Part shown: positions 18,477 through 29,256 of the stretch, in pieces
Layout: every line of letters starts with the position of its first letter
How positions within the stretch are numbered: the first letter of the stretch is position 1
Assembly (NCBI RefSeq): GCF_004016515.1
Contig: NZ_SACT01000002.1
Coordinates: forward strand, 1 to 64,000
Direction of reading: 5' to 3'
Length of the DNA: 64,000 nt
Origin: Rubrivivax albus
Lineage (GTDB): Bacteria > Pseudomonadota > Gammaproteobacteria > Burkholderiales > Burkholderiaceae_C
Made by a program: the position numbers and the translations under genes
Notes under the pieces: model-generated
Databases searched by the model: none
Told to the model about the DNA's origin: nothing
What the model saw: only the letters and a program-made list of their open reading frames with translations

Positions 18477-19265
18477 TCAGCGCGCGAAGTTCGGCTTGCG
18501 CTTGGCCAGGAACGCGTCCATGCCCTCCTTCTGGTCGGGGGTGCCGAACAGCGCATGGAACAGCCGGCGCTCGGTCATCAGCCCCTCGCTGAGCGTGCTC
18601 TCGTAGGCGCGGTTGACGCACTCCTTGGCCGCGATGACGCTGGCGTTGCCCAGCGCACAGACCAGCTCGCCCAGCGCCAGCGCCTCGTCGAGCAGCTTGT
18701 CGGCCGGCACGATGCGCGACACCAAGCCGGCGCGCTCGGCTTCCTCGGCACCCATCATGCGCCCCGACAGCACCAGGTCCATGGCCTTGGCCTTGCCGAT
18801 GGCGCGCGGCAGGCGCTGCGTGCCGCCGGCGCCGGGAATGATGCCAAGCTTGATCTCGGGCTGGCCGAACTTGGCCGTGTCGGCGGCCAGCACCACGTCG
18901 CACATCATCGCCAGTTCGCAGCCGCCGCCCAGCGCGAAGCCGGCCACGGCGCCGATCACCGGCTTGCGCACGCGGCGGATGTGTTCCCAGTTGCGCGTGA
19001 TCAGGTCGCTGGTGTAGGCGGAGATGAAGTCGTGCTGCGCCAGCACACCGATGTCGGCGCCGGCGGCGAAGGCCTTCTCGCTGCCGGTGATCACGATGCA
19101 GCCCACGGCCGGGTCGGCATCGAAGCGCAGCAGCGCCTCGCCGAGCTGGTCCATCAGGCCATCGTTGAGGGCGTTGAGCTGCTTGGGCCGGTTCAGCGTG
19201 ATCAGCGCGGTCTTGCGGTCGCCGTCGCCATGCAGGGCGGTGAGGATGAAGGTCTCGTCGGACAT
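18477..19265 (-). CDS. Enoyl-CoA hydratase
   Basis: 262 residues, typical for crotonases. It hydrates trans-2-enoyl-CoA in fatty or aromatic acid breakdown. The oxyanion-hole regions AFAAGADIGVLAQ and ALGGGCELAMMCDVVLAAD are intact, with the catalytic glutamates in GGCEL and in FGQPEIKLGIIPGAGGTQRL. The ATG overlaps the preceding stop as TGATG. It is the last gene of a six-gene minus-strand operon whose other members do not clearly belong to beta-oxidation. Confidence 0.95.
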   Translation of the reverse strand: MSDETFILTALHGDGDRKTALITLNRPKQLNALNDGLMDQLGEALLRFDADPAVGCIVITGSEKAFAAGADIGVLAQHDFISAYTSDLITRNWEHIRRVRKPVIGAVAGFALGGGCELAMMCDVVLAADTAKFGQPEIKLGIIPGAGGTQRLPRAIGKAKAMDLVLSGRMMGAEEAERAGLVSRIVPADKLLDEALALGELVCALGNASVIAAKECVNRAYESTLSEGLMTERRLFHALFGTPDQKEGMDAFLAKRKPNFAR

Positions 19266-20530
19266 CAGGGTCTCCGGGGGCTGTCTTCGGGTGGTGGTGT
19301 GGGTGCCGATGGTACGGCTGGCGCCGGCCCTGCCGGCGTCTCCTGCGCCTGCTCGGGCAGTTGCTGCACGACGAGGTCGATCCAGGTCTCGGCATCCTGC
19401 CGGATGACGATGCGCACCGGCAGGTGCTGCAGCGTGGGCGCAAACCACATCTCGGCCACCAGGTCGCCGCCCGGGCGCGGTTCGCGGCGCGGCTTGACGT
19501 GCACCGCCTCCACCGCGCCCAGCGGCGTGGTGAGCGTCTCCAGCCCGCCGACGTCGTAGACCCAGGTCTCCACCCGGCGCGGCAGCGCCAGCGGCATCTC
19601 GATCACGCGGCCGGTGCTCAGCAGCCCGGGGTCGAGCGTGAAGCGCCAGGTCAGCTGCACGAACTGGCTCACCGCGTCCTGCACACCGGCCGGGCGTGGC
19701 ACGCGGCGGCCATTGGCCAGCTGCACGCCGTCGGCGTCGAAGTGCAGGGTCAGCGCGCGCGGCGGGCGGAAGGCGATGTGGGTGCGCTCGTCGTAGCGCC
19801 GCGGCACCAGGCCCTCGGGGCCCAGGCGGCCATCGCTGCTCATCTGACGCTCGATCAGGGCAGCGAAGGGCGGGCCGATGTGCACGTCCAGGTGCACCTG
19901 GTAGCGCGGCCCCTCGCGCAGCCACAGCACCTGGGCGCTGCCGTCGATGGGGCCGCGGTAGTTCCCCGTCAACACATAGCGCATGCGGGTGGACGGCGGC
20001 CAGCTGAAGGCGACGGCCGAGCCCGCCGGCGCAGGGGCAGCAGCCACCTCGGCCACCTGGTCGGCCTTCGGGCCGGTGGCGACGGCCTCGCCCTGCACCT
20101 GAAGCGCTGGAGGCGCGCCCGCGGGCGGCGCCGACGGTGGCTCATCCGGCGCAGGTGCGGCCGCGGTGGCCTCGGGCGCGGCCGGCGCCGCATCGGCCAT
20201 GACCTGCGGCTGCGGTGGCGCGGAGGCTGGCAAATCGGGCGCCTCGGCCACCGCCGGATCGTCGGCCCGGTCGACCGCGGCCGGCTGGGGCGCCACCCTG
20301 GGCTTCGGTACCGGCGCCACCACCACCGGCACCGGTGCCTGCGGCTGCAGCGTGCGCACGAAGGTCACCGCCAGCCGCGCCGGGCCGGCGTCGGCCGGCT
20401 GCGGCCAGGCCTCGACGATGCGCTGGGCCAGCAGCGCGTGCACCAGCACCACGAGCAGGGTGACCGCGGCCGCGGCCAGGCGGCGGCGCCAGCGCGGCGT
20501 CGGACGGCGCGGCGCCGCCCCGGCCGACAT
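19265..20530 (-). CDS. DUF3108 domain protein, membrane-anchored
   Basis: 421 residues. One N-terminal membrane helix (about 18-36) is followed by a long Ala/Pro-rich linker (about 65-170) and a C-terminal DUF3108 beta-rich domain (about 175-390) that begins near MRYVLTGNYRGPIDGS. The layout recalls a periplasm-spanning protein tethered to the inner membrane. DUF3108 proteins have no firmly known role. It starts 3 nt after the M61 peptidase gene and overlaps the enoyl-CoA hydratase gene. Confidence 0.85.
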   Translation of the reverse strand: MSAGAAPRRPTPRWRRRLAAAAVTLLVVLVHALLAQRIVEAWPQPADAGPARLAVTFVRTLQPQAPVPVVVAPVPKPRVAPQPAAVDRADDPAVAEAPDLPASAPPQPQVMADAAPAAPEATAAAPAPDEPPSAPPAGAPPALQVQGEAVATGPKADQVAEVAAAPAPAGSAVAFSWPPSTRMRYVLTGNYRGPIDGSAQVLWLREGPRYQVHLDVHIGPPFAALIERQMSSDGRLGPEGLVPRRYDERTHIAFRPPRALTLHFDADGVQLANGRRVPRPAGVQDAVSQFVQLTWRFTLDPGLLSTGRVIEMPLALPRRVETWVYDVGGLETLTTPLGAVEAVHVKPRREPRPGGDLVAEMWFAPTLQHLPVRIVIRQDAETWIDLVVQQLPEQAQETPAGPAPAVPSAPTPPPEDSPRRP

Positions 20531-20533
20531 GGC

Positions 20534-22279
20534 TCAGGCGCCCAGCCAGGCCCGCCGGCGCGCGAGCGCGTCGGCATCGTCGGCCAGCGTGAGGCGCCAG
20601 GTTGGCACCAGCGGATCGCCAGCAGACACTCGGCAACTCAGCACGCGCTGGTCGCGCGCCAGCAGCAGCGTGGCCGGCGCGCCGGGTGTCAGCCAGGCCG
20701 CGGCATCGTCCAGCCGGCGCAGGCGCCAGCCGTCGATGGCGAGCAGTTCGTCGCCCGGGTGCACACCGGCGGCTTCGGCCGCGCCGCCGCGCAGCACGTG
20801 GCGCACGCGCACGCCGGTGAGCGGACTTTCCTGCACGCGCAGACCCCAGCGGCCCGCCAGGCCAGGCACCTCGGCACGCGCGGCCACGCCCATGTGGCGC
20901 AGCAGCTCCGGCAACGGCAGTTCACCGACGCCGTGCACCCAGTCGTCCAGTTCCAGCCGGAAGGCCCGGCCACCCACGGCGGCCAGGGCCTGGGCGATGT
21001 CGCCCTCGGCGATCGGCCGGCGCAGCAGCCACAGGTGGCGCAGCACGTCGTCCAGCGTGCCGCGCCCTTCGCGCCGCAGCGTGAGGTCCAGGCAGGCGGC
21101 CACCAGCGCGCCCTTGGCGTAGTAGCTGACGGTGCCGTTGGGTGTGTAGGCGTCCGGCCGGTAGTAGCGCGTCCAGGCGTCGAAGCTGGCCTGGGCCACG
21201 CTCTGCACGCGGCGGCCGGGTGTGGCCGCCACCGTCTGCACATGCGACGCCAGCAGGCCCAAGTAGGCCGCCGGCGCGACGAGGCCGGCGCGCACCAGGG
21301 TCAGGTCGTCGTAGTACGAGGTGACGCCCTCGAACCACCACAGCAGCCGCGTGTAGGCCTCGCGGCCGAGGTCGGGCGCCGCCAGCTCCACCGGGGTCAG
21401 GCGCTTGACGTTCCAGGCATGGAAGTACTCGTGGCTGATCAGGCCCAGCAGGCGCAGGTAGCCGGCGTCGTCGGCCGCGGTGCCCGCGACAGTGCCTACA
21501 CGCGGCAGGTCGGCCCGCGATGCCAGCAGCGCGGTGCTGGCGCGGTGCTCCAGCCCGCCGTAGCCGTCGTCGCCGGCTCGCAGCAGGAAGACATAGCGCT
21601 GGAACGGCGGCTTGCCGCGGCCGTGCCACAGCCGCACCTGGGCGCGGCAGATGCGCGTGGCGTCGGCCAGCAGACGGGCGCCGTCGAAGCCCGGCCAGGC
21701 GCCGGTGACGACGAGCTCGTGCGACACGCCGGCGACATCGAACTGGCCGCACCAGAAGCGCCCGAGCTCGAACGGGTGGTCGATCAGCTCGGCGTAGTCG
21801 CCGGCCTCGAACTGATGGCCGGTGGGCGCGGTACGCTGCATCGCGGTGGCCACGTCCCAGCCCGCCGGCAGGCGCCCCAGGCTCAGGCGCTGCGGGCCGT
21901 CAGTGCGGCCCTCGGCGGCCAGGAACAGGCTGCTGCCGTTGAAGAAGGCGCGTTCGCCGTCGAGCCAGGCGCCGCGCACCGAAGCATCAAGGGCATGCAC
22001 GCGCCAGCTCAGCTCCAGCGCCGCAGTGCCGCTGCAATGGGCCACCCAGCGCGTCTTGTCGACCTGCTCGATGCGCACAGGGCGGCCACGCTGCGTGCCG
22101 CGCAGGTCCTGCAGGTGGCGTGCGAACTCGCGCAGCAGGTAGCTGCCCGGCAGCCAGACCGGCAGCGACAGCCCCTGCCGTGCCGCCGGCGCCGGCAGCG
22201 TGAGCGACACCCGCAGCAGGTGCTGCGCGCGGTCGTCGAAGGCGACGCGGTAGTGCGGGCCGGATCTGGCGTTGGCCAT
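20534..22279 (-). CDS. M61-family metallopeptidase with PDZ domain
   Basis: 581 residues. The zinc motif HEYFH is at 283-287, within SHEYFHAWNVKR, and the glycyl-aminopeptidase-like fold spans the first 480 residues. A C-terminal PDZ domain (about 470-560) contains AAGVHPGDELLAIDGWRL. The family includes broad-specificity aminopeptidases; the natural substrate is unknown. No signal peptide is evident, so it is probably cytoplasmic. The ATG overlaps the DUF3429 stop as TGATG. Confidence 0.9.
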   Translation of the reverse strand: MANARSGPHYRVAFDDRAQHLLRVSLTLPAPAARQGLSLPVWLPGSYLLREFARHLQDLRGTQRGRPVRIEQVDKTRWVAHCSGTAALELSWRVHALDASVRGAWLDGERAFFNGSSLFLAAEGRTDGPQRLSLGRLPAGWDVATAMQRTAPTGHQFEAGDYAELIDHPFELGRFWCGQFDVAGVSHELVVTGAWPGFDGARLLADATRICRAQVRLWHGRGKPPFQRYVFLLRAGDDGYGGLEHRASTALLASRADLPRVGTVAGTAADDAGYLRLLGLISHEYFHAWNVKRLTPVELAAPDLGREAYTRLLWWFEGVTSYYDDLTLVRAGLVAPAAYLGLLASHVQTVAATPGRRVQSVAQASFDAWTRYYRPDAYTPNGTVSYYAKGALVAACLDLTLRREGRGTLDDVLRHLWLLRRPIAEGDIAQALAAVGGRAFRLELDDWVHGVGELPLPELLRHMGVAARAEVPGLAGRWGLRVQESPLTGVRVRHVLRGGAAEAAGVHPGDELLAIDGWRLRRLDDAAAWLTPGAPATLLLARDQRVLSCRVSAGDPLVPTWRLTLADDADALARRRAWLGA

Positions 22280-22725
22280 CAGGCCAGGGCCGCGCCGGCC
22301 ATGCAGCTGAGCGCGGCCACGGCCGTCAGCAGGCCCCGCAGCGGCAACCAGCCCGCCAGGCCCAGCGCCGGGTAGCTGCGGCGGTCGACCATGAAACACA
22401 GCACCAGCGCCGCGGCCAGCACGGCCAGGCCCCAGGCGGGCGGCAACAGCAGCGCCGGCCAGGCGATCAGCGACGGCACCACGCCCCAGGCCAGGCGCAG
22501 CGTAGACGGGCCGCCCGCCCCGGCCATGGCCAGCCCCCAGTGGATGCCGCCCAGGAACGAGACGATGACGGCCCCGTAGGCGCCCAGCGCCGCCGCTGCG
22601 CCGCCGGGCACGGGCCAGGGCAGCGCCGCCGGCCAGAGCATGCCGGCGGCGCCGGCGACGAACGGGATCAGCCCCGACAAGCCCAGCGCCCAGGCCGTCG
22701 GGCTCGGCCGACGCGCTGCGGTCAC
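22279..22725 (-). CDS. DUF3429 integral membrane protein
   Basis: 148 residues with a GTG start embedded in the dsbC stop (GTGA). Four or five hydrophobic helices are visible, with GLSGLIPFVAGAA near the start and SFLGGIHWGLAM in the middle, both typical of DUF3429. Its function is unknown. The overlaps on both sides imply obligate cotranslation with dsbC and the M61 peptidase. Confidence 0.83.
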   Translation of the reverse strand: MTAARRPSPTAWALGLSGLIPFVAGAAGMLWPAALPWPVPGGAAAALGAYGAVIVSFLGGIHWGLAMAGAGGPSTLRLAWGVVPSLIAWPALLLPPAWGLAVLAAALVLCFMVDRRSYPALGLAGWLPLRGLLTAVAALSCMAGAALA

Positions 22726-23441
22726 TTCCTGGCTGCCTCGGCCAGCAGGATCTCCACCTGCGCCACGGGCAGCGCACCGGGCTTGCGCACACCGTTCTCG
22801 AACACCAGAGCCGGCGTGCCCTGCACGCGGTACTTCTGGCCGAAGGCGATGTTGCGGTCCAGCGCGGCGGTGTCGCAGTTGCCCATGGCCTTGGGCGGCG
22901 TCTTGCCGTCCATCATCCAGTCGCGCCAGGTCTGCATCGGGTCCTTGGCGCACCAGATGTCGCGCGACTTGACATTGGAATCCGGCCCCAGGATGGGGTA
23001 GAGGAAGGTGTAGACGGTGACGTCCTTGACCTTCAGCAGGTCACGCTCGAAGCGCTTGCAGTAGCCGCAGTTGGGGTCGGCGAAAACGGCCAGCTTGCGC
23101 GCGCCGGTGCCCTGCTTGACGACCATCGCGTCCTTCAGCGGCAGCGCTGAGAAGTCGATGGCGGTGAGCTTCTCGATGCGCTCCTCGGTGAGGTTGGCGC
23201 GCGTGCGGGTGTCGATGATCTGACCCTGGATGACGTGATTGCCCTGCTCGTCGGTGTAGAGCACCTCGGTGCCGATGCGGATCTCGTAGACGCCCGGGAT
23301 CGGCGTCTTGCTGACCTCGTCGATCCTCGGGAAGTTGGGCAGGCGCTCGGCCAGGTTCTTGCGGATCTGCGCCTCCTGCGCCAACACGGCGCCGGACAGC
23401 AGCAGGCCGGCGGCCAGGGCGAGGAGGGTCGGGGCGGTCAT
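22722..23441 (-). CDS. dsbC: Periplasmic thiol:disulfide interchange protein DsbC
   Basis: 239 residues. A signal peptide ends near LSGAVLAQ (about residue 22). An N-terminal dimerisation domain is followed by a thioredoxin fold with the CGYC active site at 125-128 (FADPNCGYCKRF) and the cis-Pro segment QGTPALVF. It isomerises wrong disulfides in the periplasm and needs DsbD, which is not in this window. It lies 21 nt after the UbiH-like gene. Confidence 0.95.
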   Translation of the reverse strand: MTAPTLLALAAGLLLSGAVLAQEAQIRKNLAERLPNFPRIDEVSKTPIPGVYEIRIGTEVLYTDEQGNHVIQGQIIDTRTRANLTEERIEKLTAIDFSALPLKDAMVVKQGTGARKLAVFADPNCGYCKRFERDLLKVKDVTVYTFLYPILGPDSNVKSRDIWCAKDPMQTWRDWMMDGKTPPKAMGNCDTAALDRNIAFGQKYRVQGTPALVFENGVRKPGALPVAQVEILLAEAARK

Positions 23442-23462
23442 GGGCAGGGTTCCTGTGAAGGG

Positions 23463-24578
23463 TCAACGGGCGGCGGCCACCAGCCAGCGCTTCAGCGGCG
23501 GCAGGTGATCCACCAGAGTCAGGCCGCGGTTGCGGAGTTCCCGCAGCAGCGGTTGGTCGCTGGCGAACAGGTGCAGCAGGCCGTCGGTGACGCGGCCCAT
23601 CGCGGCGGTGGGGCCGGCGCGGCGGCGGGCGTAGCGCTGCAGCAGGCGCAGGTCGCCCAGCGGCCGCCAGGGTTCGTGCGCCTGGCGCTCGGCCAGCACG
23701 GCGTCCAGCGCCTGCACGTCGGCCAAGCCCAGGTTCAGGCCCTGGCCGGCCAGCGGGTGCACCAGGTGCGCCGCGTCGCCCAACAGCACCCAGCCGGGCC
23801 CGCACACCGGATCGGCCTGCGCCAGCAGCAGCGGCCAGGCGGCGCGCTCACCGGCCAGCTTCAGCGTGCCGGCGGCGCCGCCGGTGGCGTCCATCAGCGC
23901 CGCCTCGAAGCCGGCGCCGTCCAGCGCCAGCAGCTCGTCGGCGCGGGCGTCGGGCACCGACCAGACTAGGCCGTAGCTGGATCCCGGCTGCGGGCGGTCG
24001 AACGGCAGCAAGGCCAGCACGTCCGGGCTGCGGAACCACTGGCGCGCGAGACCGCCATGCGGCGCGTCGGCCACCAGACGCGCGGCCACGCCACGCTGAC
24101 CGTAGGGCTGGCGCGGCATGCGCACGCCCAGGCGCTCGCGCAGGGCGGAGTCGCGGCCTTCGGCGAGCACCAGCAGTTCCGCGGGGGGCGGTTCGGTGTC
24201 GGGGTCGATCAGGTCCACGTGCGGCGCGAAGCGCACGGCCGAGCGCAGCGCCGCTTCGAGTTCGGCGGCGTCGACGATCCAGGCCAGCGCGTCGAGCGCA
24301 CCGCTCCAGGCCGAGAAGTGCAGCGTGTGGCCGGGCTGGTCGCCGGTGATGCGCATGTCCAGCACGCGGGTGCGGGCGTCGGCGGGCAAGGCGTCCCAGA
24401 CCTTGAGCGAGTGCAGCAGCGCCACCGAGGCGGCGCCCAGGGCGTAGGTGCGGACGTCGGCGCTGCCCGTCGGCATGCGGGCCTGCAGGCGGACGGTGCA
24501 GCCACGGCGCGCCAACGCCAGCGCCGCGGTCAGGGCCACGGCGCCGGACCCTCGCACACAGACGACCGGAGCGTTCAT
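23463..24578 (-). CDS. FAD-dependent monooxygenase (UbiH/UbiF family)
   Basis: 371 residues. The dinucleotide-binding GSGAVALTAALALARRG is at the N-terminus, a DG-like segment VLAEGRDSALRERLG is in the middle, and the FAD motif GDAAHLVHPLAGQGLNLGLADV lies near residue 270. The family hydroxylates the ubiquinone ring or related aromatics; which position cannot be told here. The first motif is GSGAVA rather than GGGxxG. The gene heads the six-gene operon. A TACAAT -10 (24590-24585) sits 6 nt before the ATG with no Shine-Dalgarno, suggesting a leaderless mRNA. Confidence 0.88.
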   Translation of the reverse strand: MNAPVVCVRGSGAVALTAALALARRGCTVRLQARMPTGSADVRTYALGAASVALLHSLKVWDALPADARTRVLDMRITGDQPGHTLHFSAWSGALDALAWIVDAAELEAALRSAVRFAPHVDLIDPDTEPPPAELLVLAEGRDSALRERLGVRMPRQPYGQRGVAARLVADAPHGGLARQWFRSPDVLALLPFDRPQPGSSYGLVWSVPDARADELLALDGAGFEAALMDATGGAAGTLKLAGERAAWPLLLAQADPVCGPGWVLLGDAAHLVHPLAGQGLNLGLADVQALDAVLAERQAHEPWRPLGDLRLLQRYARRRAGPTAAMGRVTDGLLHLFASDQPLLRELRNRGLTLVDHLPPLKRWLVAAAR

Positions 24579-24584
24579 CGCGCG

Positions 24585-24590
24585 ATTGTA
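24585..24590 (-). promoter_or_regulatory. Putative -10 box of the UbiH-like operon, leaderless
   Basis: TACAAT on the minus strand ends 6 nt before the ATG at 24578, so transcription would start at or next to the start codon. No Shine-Dalgarno is present. A separate CACAAT on the plus strand near 24600 could serve the divergent MOSC gene. Confidence 0.45.
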
Positions 24591-24644
24591 GGAAGCCGGC
24601 ACAATCCCGGTCCCCGCCCTGGCGAGTACCCCGACGGAACCTTC

Positions 24645-25496
24645 GTGAGCGACATCACCTGCACCCTGGCCGCCCTGGGCCTGCACCCGGTCAAGAGCTG
24701 CGGCGCGCTGGCGCCGCGCGAGGCGCTGCTGGTGGAGACCGGCTTCGACCTCGACCGCGCCTGGATGGTGGTGGACCCGCAGGGCGAGATGCTGACCCAG
24801 CGCGAACACCCGAAGCTGGCGCTGGTGAAGCCCACGCTGCGCCTGTCCGACCTGCTGCTCAAGGCGCCGGGCATGCTGGGCCTGCACCTGGCACTGGACG
24901 CGGTGGAGACAGCCACCCGCGTGCGCGTGTGGGACGACATCGTCAAGGCCTGGGACATGGGCAACCTGGCCGCGCAGTGGTTCAGCGACTACCTGGGCAC
25001 GCCGGCACGCGTGGTGCGCTTCGACCCCGACGAGACCCGCTTGGCCGACCGCGCCTGGACCGGCGAGGCCGAGGCACCGGTGGAGTTTGCCGACGGCTTT
25101 CCGCTGCTGGTGGCGTCGCTGGATTCGCTGGGCGACCTGAACCACCGCCTGGCCGAGGCCGGCGCCGCGCCGGTGACGATGGCCCGCTTCCGGCCCAACC
25201 TGGTGCTCTCCGGCCTGCAGCCCTGGGACGAGGACCACCTGGACGTGCTCGAGATCGACACCGACGACGGCCCGGTGCGGCTGAAGCTGGTCAAGCCTTG
25301 CGGCCGCTGCCAGATCCCGAACGTGGATCCGGCCACCGGCGAGATGCAGCGCGAGCCCGGGCGCACGCTGGCGGGCTTCCGCGTCGACGGTCGCGTCAAG
25401 GGCGCGGTGACCTTCGGCATGAACGCCATCGTGCTCGACGGCGCCGGGCGCACGCTGCGCGCCGGGCAGACCGTGCGCGCGTCGTTCGCCGTCTGA
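24645..25496 (+). CDS. MOSC domain-containing protein
   Basis: 283 residues with a GTG start preceded by GGAA. The N-terminal MOSC beta-barrel segment LHPVKSCGA is followed by the C-terminal MOSC domain with FRPNLVLSG and the conserved Cys in KPCGRCQIPNVDP. It resembles YcbX/mARC proteins, which bind molybdenum cofactor and reduce N-hydroxylated compounds, but no ferredoxin domain is attached. The EamA transporter gene follows after 19 nt. Confidence 0.9.
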   Translation: MSDITCTLAALGLHPVKSCGALAPREALLVETGFDLDRAWMVVDPQGEMLTQREHPKLALVKPTLRLSDLLLKAPGMLGLHLALDAVETATRVRVWDDIVKAWDMGNLAAQWFSDYLGTPARVVRFDPDETRLADRAWTGEAEAPVEFADGFPLLVASLDSLGDLNHRLAEAGAAPVTMARFRPNLVLSGLQPWDEDHLDVLEIDTDDGPVRLKLVKPCGRCQIPNVDPATGEMQREPGRTLAGFRVDGRVKGAVTFGMNAIVLDGAGRTLRAGQTVRASFAV

Positions 25497-25515
25497 ACCC
25501 GCGGCGGCCGCGCCC

Positions 25516-26397
25516 GTGCCCACCCGCCTGCCCTCGTGGCAGCTGTTTGCCGTGGCCGTGCTCGTCTGGGGCACGACCTGGCACGCCATCCTCTACCAGC
25601 TGGCCGTGTGGCCGCCCGAATACGGCGTGGCCGCGCGCTTCGGCCTGGCCGCGCTGGTGGTCTTCGGCGTCGCGCTGTGGCGCGGCGAGGCGCTGCGCCT
25701 ACCGGCCGGGCAGCAGCGCCGCGTGGCGCTGCAGGGCGTGTTCATGTACGGCCTGGCCTACCTGTGCGTCTACCACGGCGAGCGCCACGTCCCGTCGGGC
25801 CTGGTGGCCGTGGGATACGCGACCTCGCCGCTGCTGGCCGGGCTGGGGGCGTGGGCGCTGTGGCGCACGCCGCTGACGGTGCGCTTCCTGGTCGGCGGTG
25901 TGCTGGGTGTGGTGGGCGTGGCACTGATCTTCGCCCCCGAGCTGGCCACGGTGGACCGCAGCCCCACCGCCGGCACCGGGCTGGCCTTCACCGTGGCCGC
26001 CGTGGCGCTGTCGGCCGTGGGTGCGCTGTCGGCCAGCCGCAACGGCCACCATGGCCTGCCGTTCTGGCCCACGGTGGGCTGGGGCCTGGCCTGGGGCGCG
26101 GGCACCGCCGCGGCCGTCGCCCTGCTCACCGAACCGCTGCCGACCGCGTGGCCGACGGCGCCGTCGTGGTGGCTGTCGCTGGCCTATCTGGCCGTGGCCG
26201 GCACGGTGGTGGCCTTCGGCGCCTTCCTGACGCTGCAGCACCGCCTGGGGCCGGGCAAGGCCGCGACCGTCGGCGTCATGACGCCGGTGGTGGCGCTGGT
26301 GGTCTCCACCGCCTTCGAGGGCTTCCGCCCGGGCTTGCTGACGCTGACCGGCGCCGCGCTGACGGTGGCGGGCAACGTGCTGATGCTGCGGCGCTGA
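25516..26397 (+). CDS. DMT-superfamily transporter (EamA)
   Basis: 293 residues with a GTG start. Ten hydrophobic helices in two EamA repeats are visible, each starting with the typical LVWGTTWHAI or tryptophan-rich segment. Substrates of this family are diverse metabolites, and none can be assigned. It is probably cotranscribed with the MOSC gene. Confidence 0.88.
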   Translation: MPTRLPSWQLFAVAVLVWGTTWHAILYQLAVWPPEYGVAARFGLAALVVFGVALWRGEALRLPAGQQRRVALQGVFMYGLAYLCVYHGERHVPSGLVAVGYATSPLLAGLGAWALWRTPLTVRFLVGGVLGVVGVALIFAPELATVDRSPTAGTGLAFTVAAVALSAVGALSASRNGHHGLPFWPTVGWGLAWGAGTAAAVALLTEPLPTAWPTAPSWWLSLAYLAVAGTVVAFGAFLTLQHRLGPGKAATVGVMTPVVALVVSTAFEGFRPGLLTLTGAALTVAGNVLMLRR

Positions 26398-26415
26398 CCC
26401 GGCGCGCCGGCCCGG

Positions 26416-26420
<5 letters not shown>
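26393..26420. terminator. Convergent stem-loop spanning both stop codons
   Basis: GCTGACC (26393-26399) pairs with GGTCAGC (26414-26420), with an inner CGGC/GCCG stem between them. The TGA of the EamA gene lies within the left arm and the stop of the convergent kinase gene within the right arm. There is no T-tract on either side, so it would be a GC-rich, tail-less terminator or an mRNA 3'-end stabiliser. Confidence 0.45.
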
Positions 26421-28203
<1,783 letters not shown>

Positions 28204-28330
28204 GCACTGACGCCTGGCAGGCCCGGTCGGGCCCCAGCGGGCGGCCACTCAAGCGTGCCACGTCACCGGTGCGCTGTGGGGTATCGGCTTCCCTGCCGTC
28301 GGGCTGAAGGTCGGCGCCGCGCCGACGCCC

Positions 28331-29206
28331 TCACCGGGCCGGCAACGGGATGAACTCGGTCTCGCCCGTCACCGCCGGGAAGCGGCCGGCGGCCCAGTCG
28401 TCGGCCGCCTGGTCGATGCGCGCCTTGCGGCTGGACACGAAGTTCCACCACACGAAGCGCGGACCCAGCGGCTCGCCGCCGACCAGGGCCAGGCGCACGT
28501 CGGTGTCGGCCGCCACCAGCGGTTCCTCGCCGGGCGCAAGCACCACCAGGGTCTGCGCCGGCACGGCCTGACCGTCGAGCGTGAACGGGCCGTCGACGCC
28601 GTAGAGCGCGCGTTCCGTGGCCGGTGGTGCAGGGAAGGCGTCGCCGGCGGCCATCGTGATGTCCAGGAACAGCGTCGGCGAGGCGGCCGCCACCGGCGAG
28701 GCCGCACCGAACACCTCGCCGACGAGCACCCGCAGCCGTGCGCCCCCCACCTCCAGCGTCGGGATCGCGCTGGCCGGCGTGTGGGCGAAGCCCGGCTCGG
28801 TCTCCTCCATGGCCTCGGGCAGCGCCACCCACAGCTGCAGGCCGTGGCTGCGGCGTGGGACGGTGCGCAGGTCCTCGGGCGTGCGTTCGGAGTGCACGAT
28901 GCCGCGGCCGGCGGTCATCCAGTTGATGGCCCCGGGCTCGATGCGCTGGACCGCGCCCGTGGAGTCGCGGTGCTGCATCGCGCCCTCGTACAGGTAGGTC
29001 ACGGTGGCCAGGCCGATGTGCGGGTGGGGCCGCACATCGTGGTTGTCCTGCGGGCCGGCCTGCACAGGCCCGAAGTGGTCGAAGAACACGAACGGGCCGA
29101 CGCTGCGCACGGCCGCCGCCGGCAGCGCGCGGCGCACGGTGAAGCCGCCGCCCAGGTCGTGGGCGCGGGGGGTGACGAGCGTGCGACCTGTCGTGGGGAG
29201 GGTCAT
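28331..29206 (-). CDS. Pirin family protein
   Basis: 291 residues. Two cupin domains are visible. The N-terminal one keeps the metal ligands in RPHPHIGLATVTYLYEG and GRGIVHSE with the following Glu, as in YhhW-type pirins, some of which have quercetinase activity. The C-terminal motif LGPRFVWWNFVSSRK is typical. A GGAG Shine-Dalgarno lies 5 nt before the ATG. It is divergent from ppk with 50 bp between the start codons. Confidence 0.93.
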   Translation of the reverse strand: MTLPTTGRTLVTPRAHDLGGGFTVRRALPAAAVRSVGPFVFFDHFGPVQAGPQDNHDVRPHPHIGLATVTYLYEGAMQHRDSTGAVQRIEPGAINWMTAGRGIVHSERTPEDLRTVPRRSHGLQLWVALPEAMEETEPGFAHTPASAIPTLEVGGARLRVLVGEVFGAASPVAAASPTLFLDITMAAGDAFPAPPATERALYGVDGPFTLDGQAVPAQTLVVLAPGEEPLVAADTDVRLALVGGEPLGPRFVWWNFVSSRKARIDQAADDWAAGRFPAVTGETEFIPLPAR

Positions 29207-29244
29207 GTGGGCTCCAGTGTCATGAAGTTGTCTTTGCGCGTTCG

Positions 29245-29250
29245 TACACT
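29245..29250 (+). promoter_or_regulatory. Putative -10 box of ppk, leaderless
   Basis: TACACT ends 6 nt before the ppk ATG at 29257, and the interval shows no Shine-Dalgarno. Transcription would begin at or beside the start codon. A -10-like GACACT on the minus strand (29221-29216) could serve the pirin gene. Confidence 0.42.
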
Positions 29251-29256
29251 GTGGCG

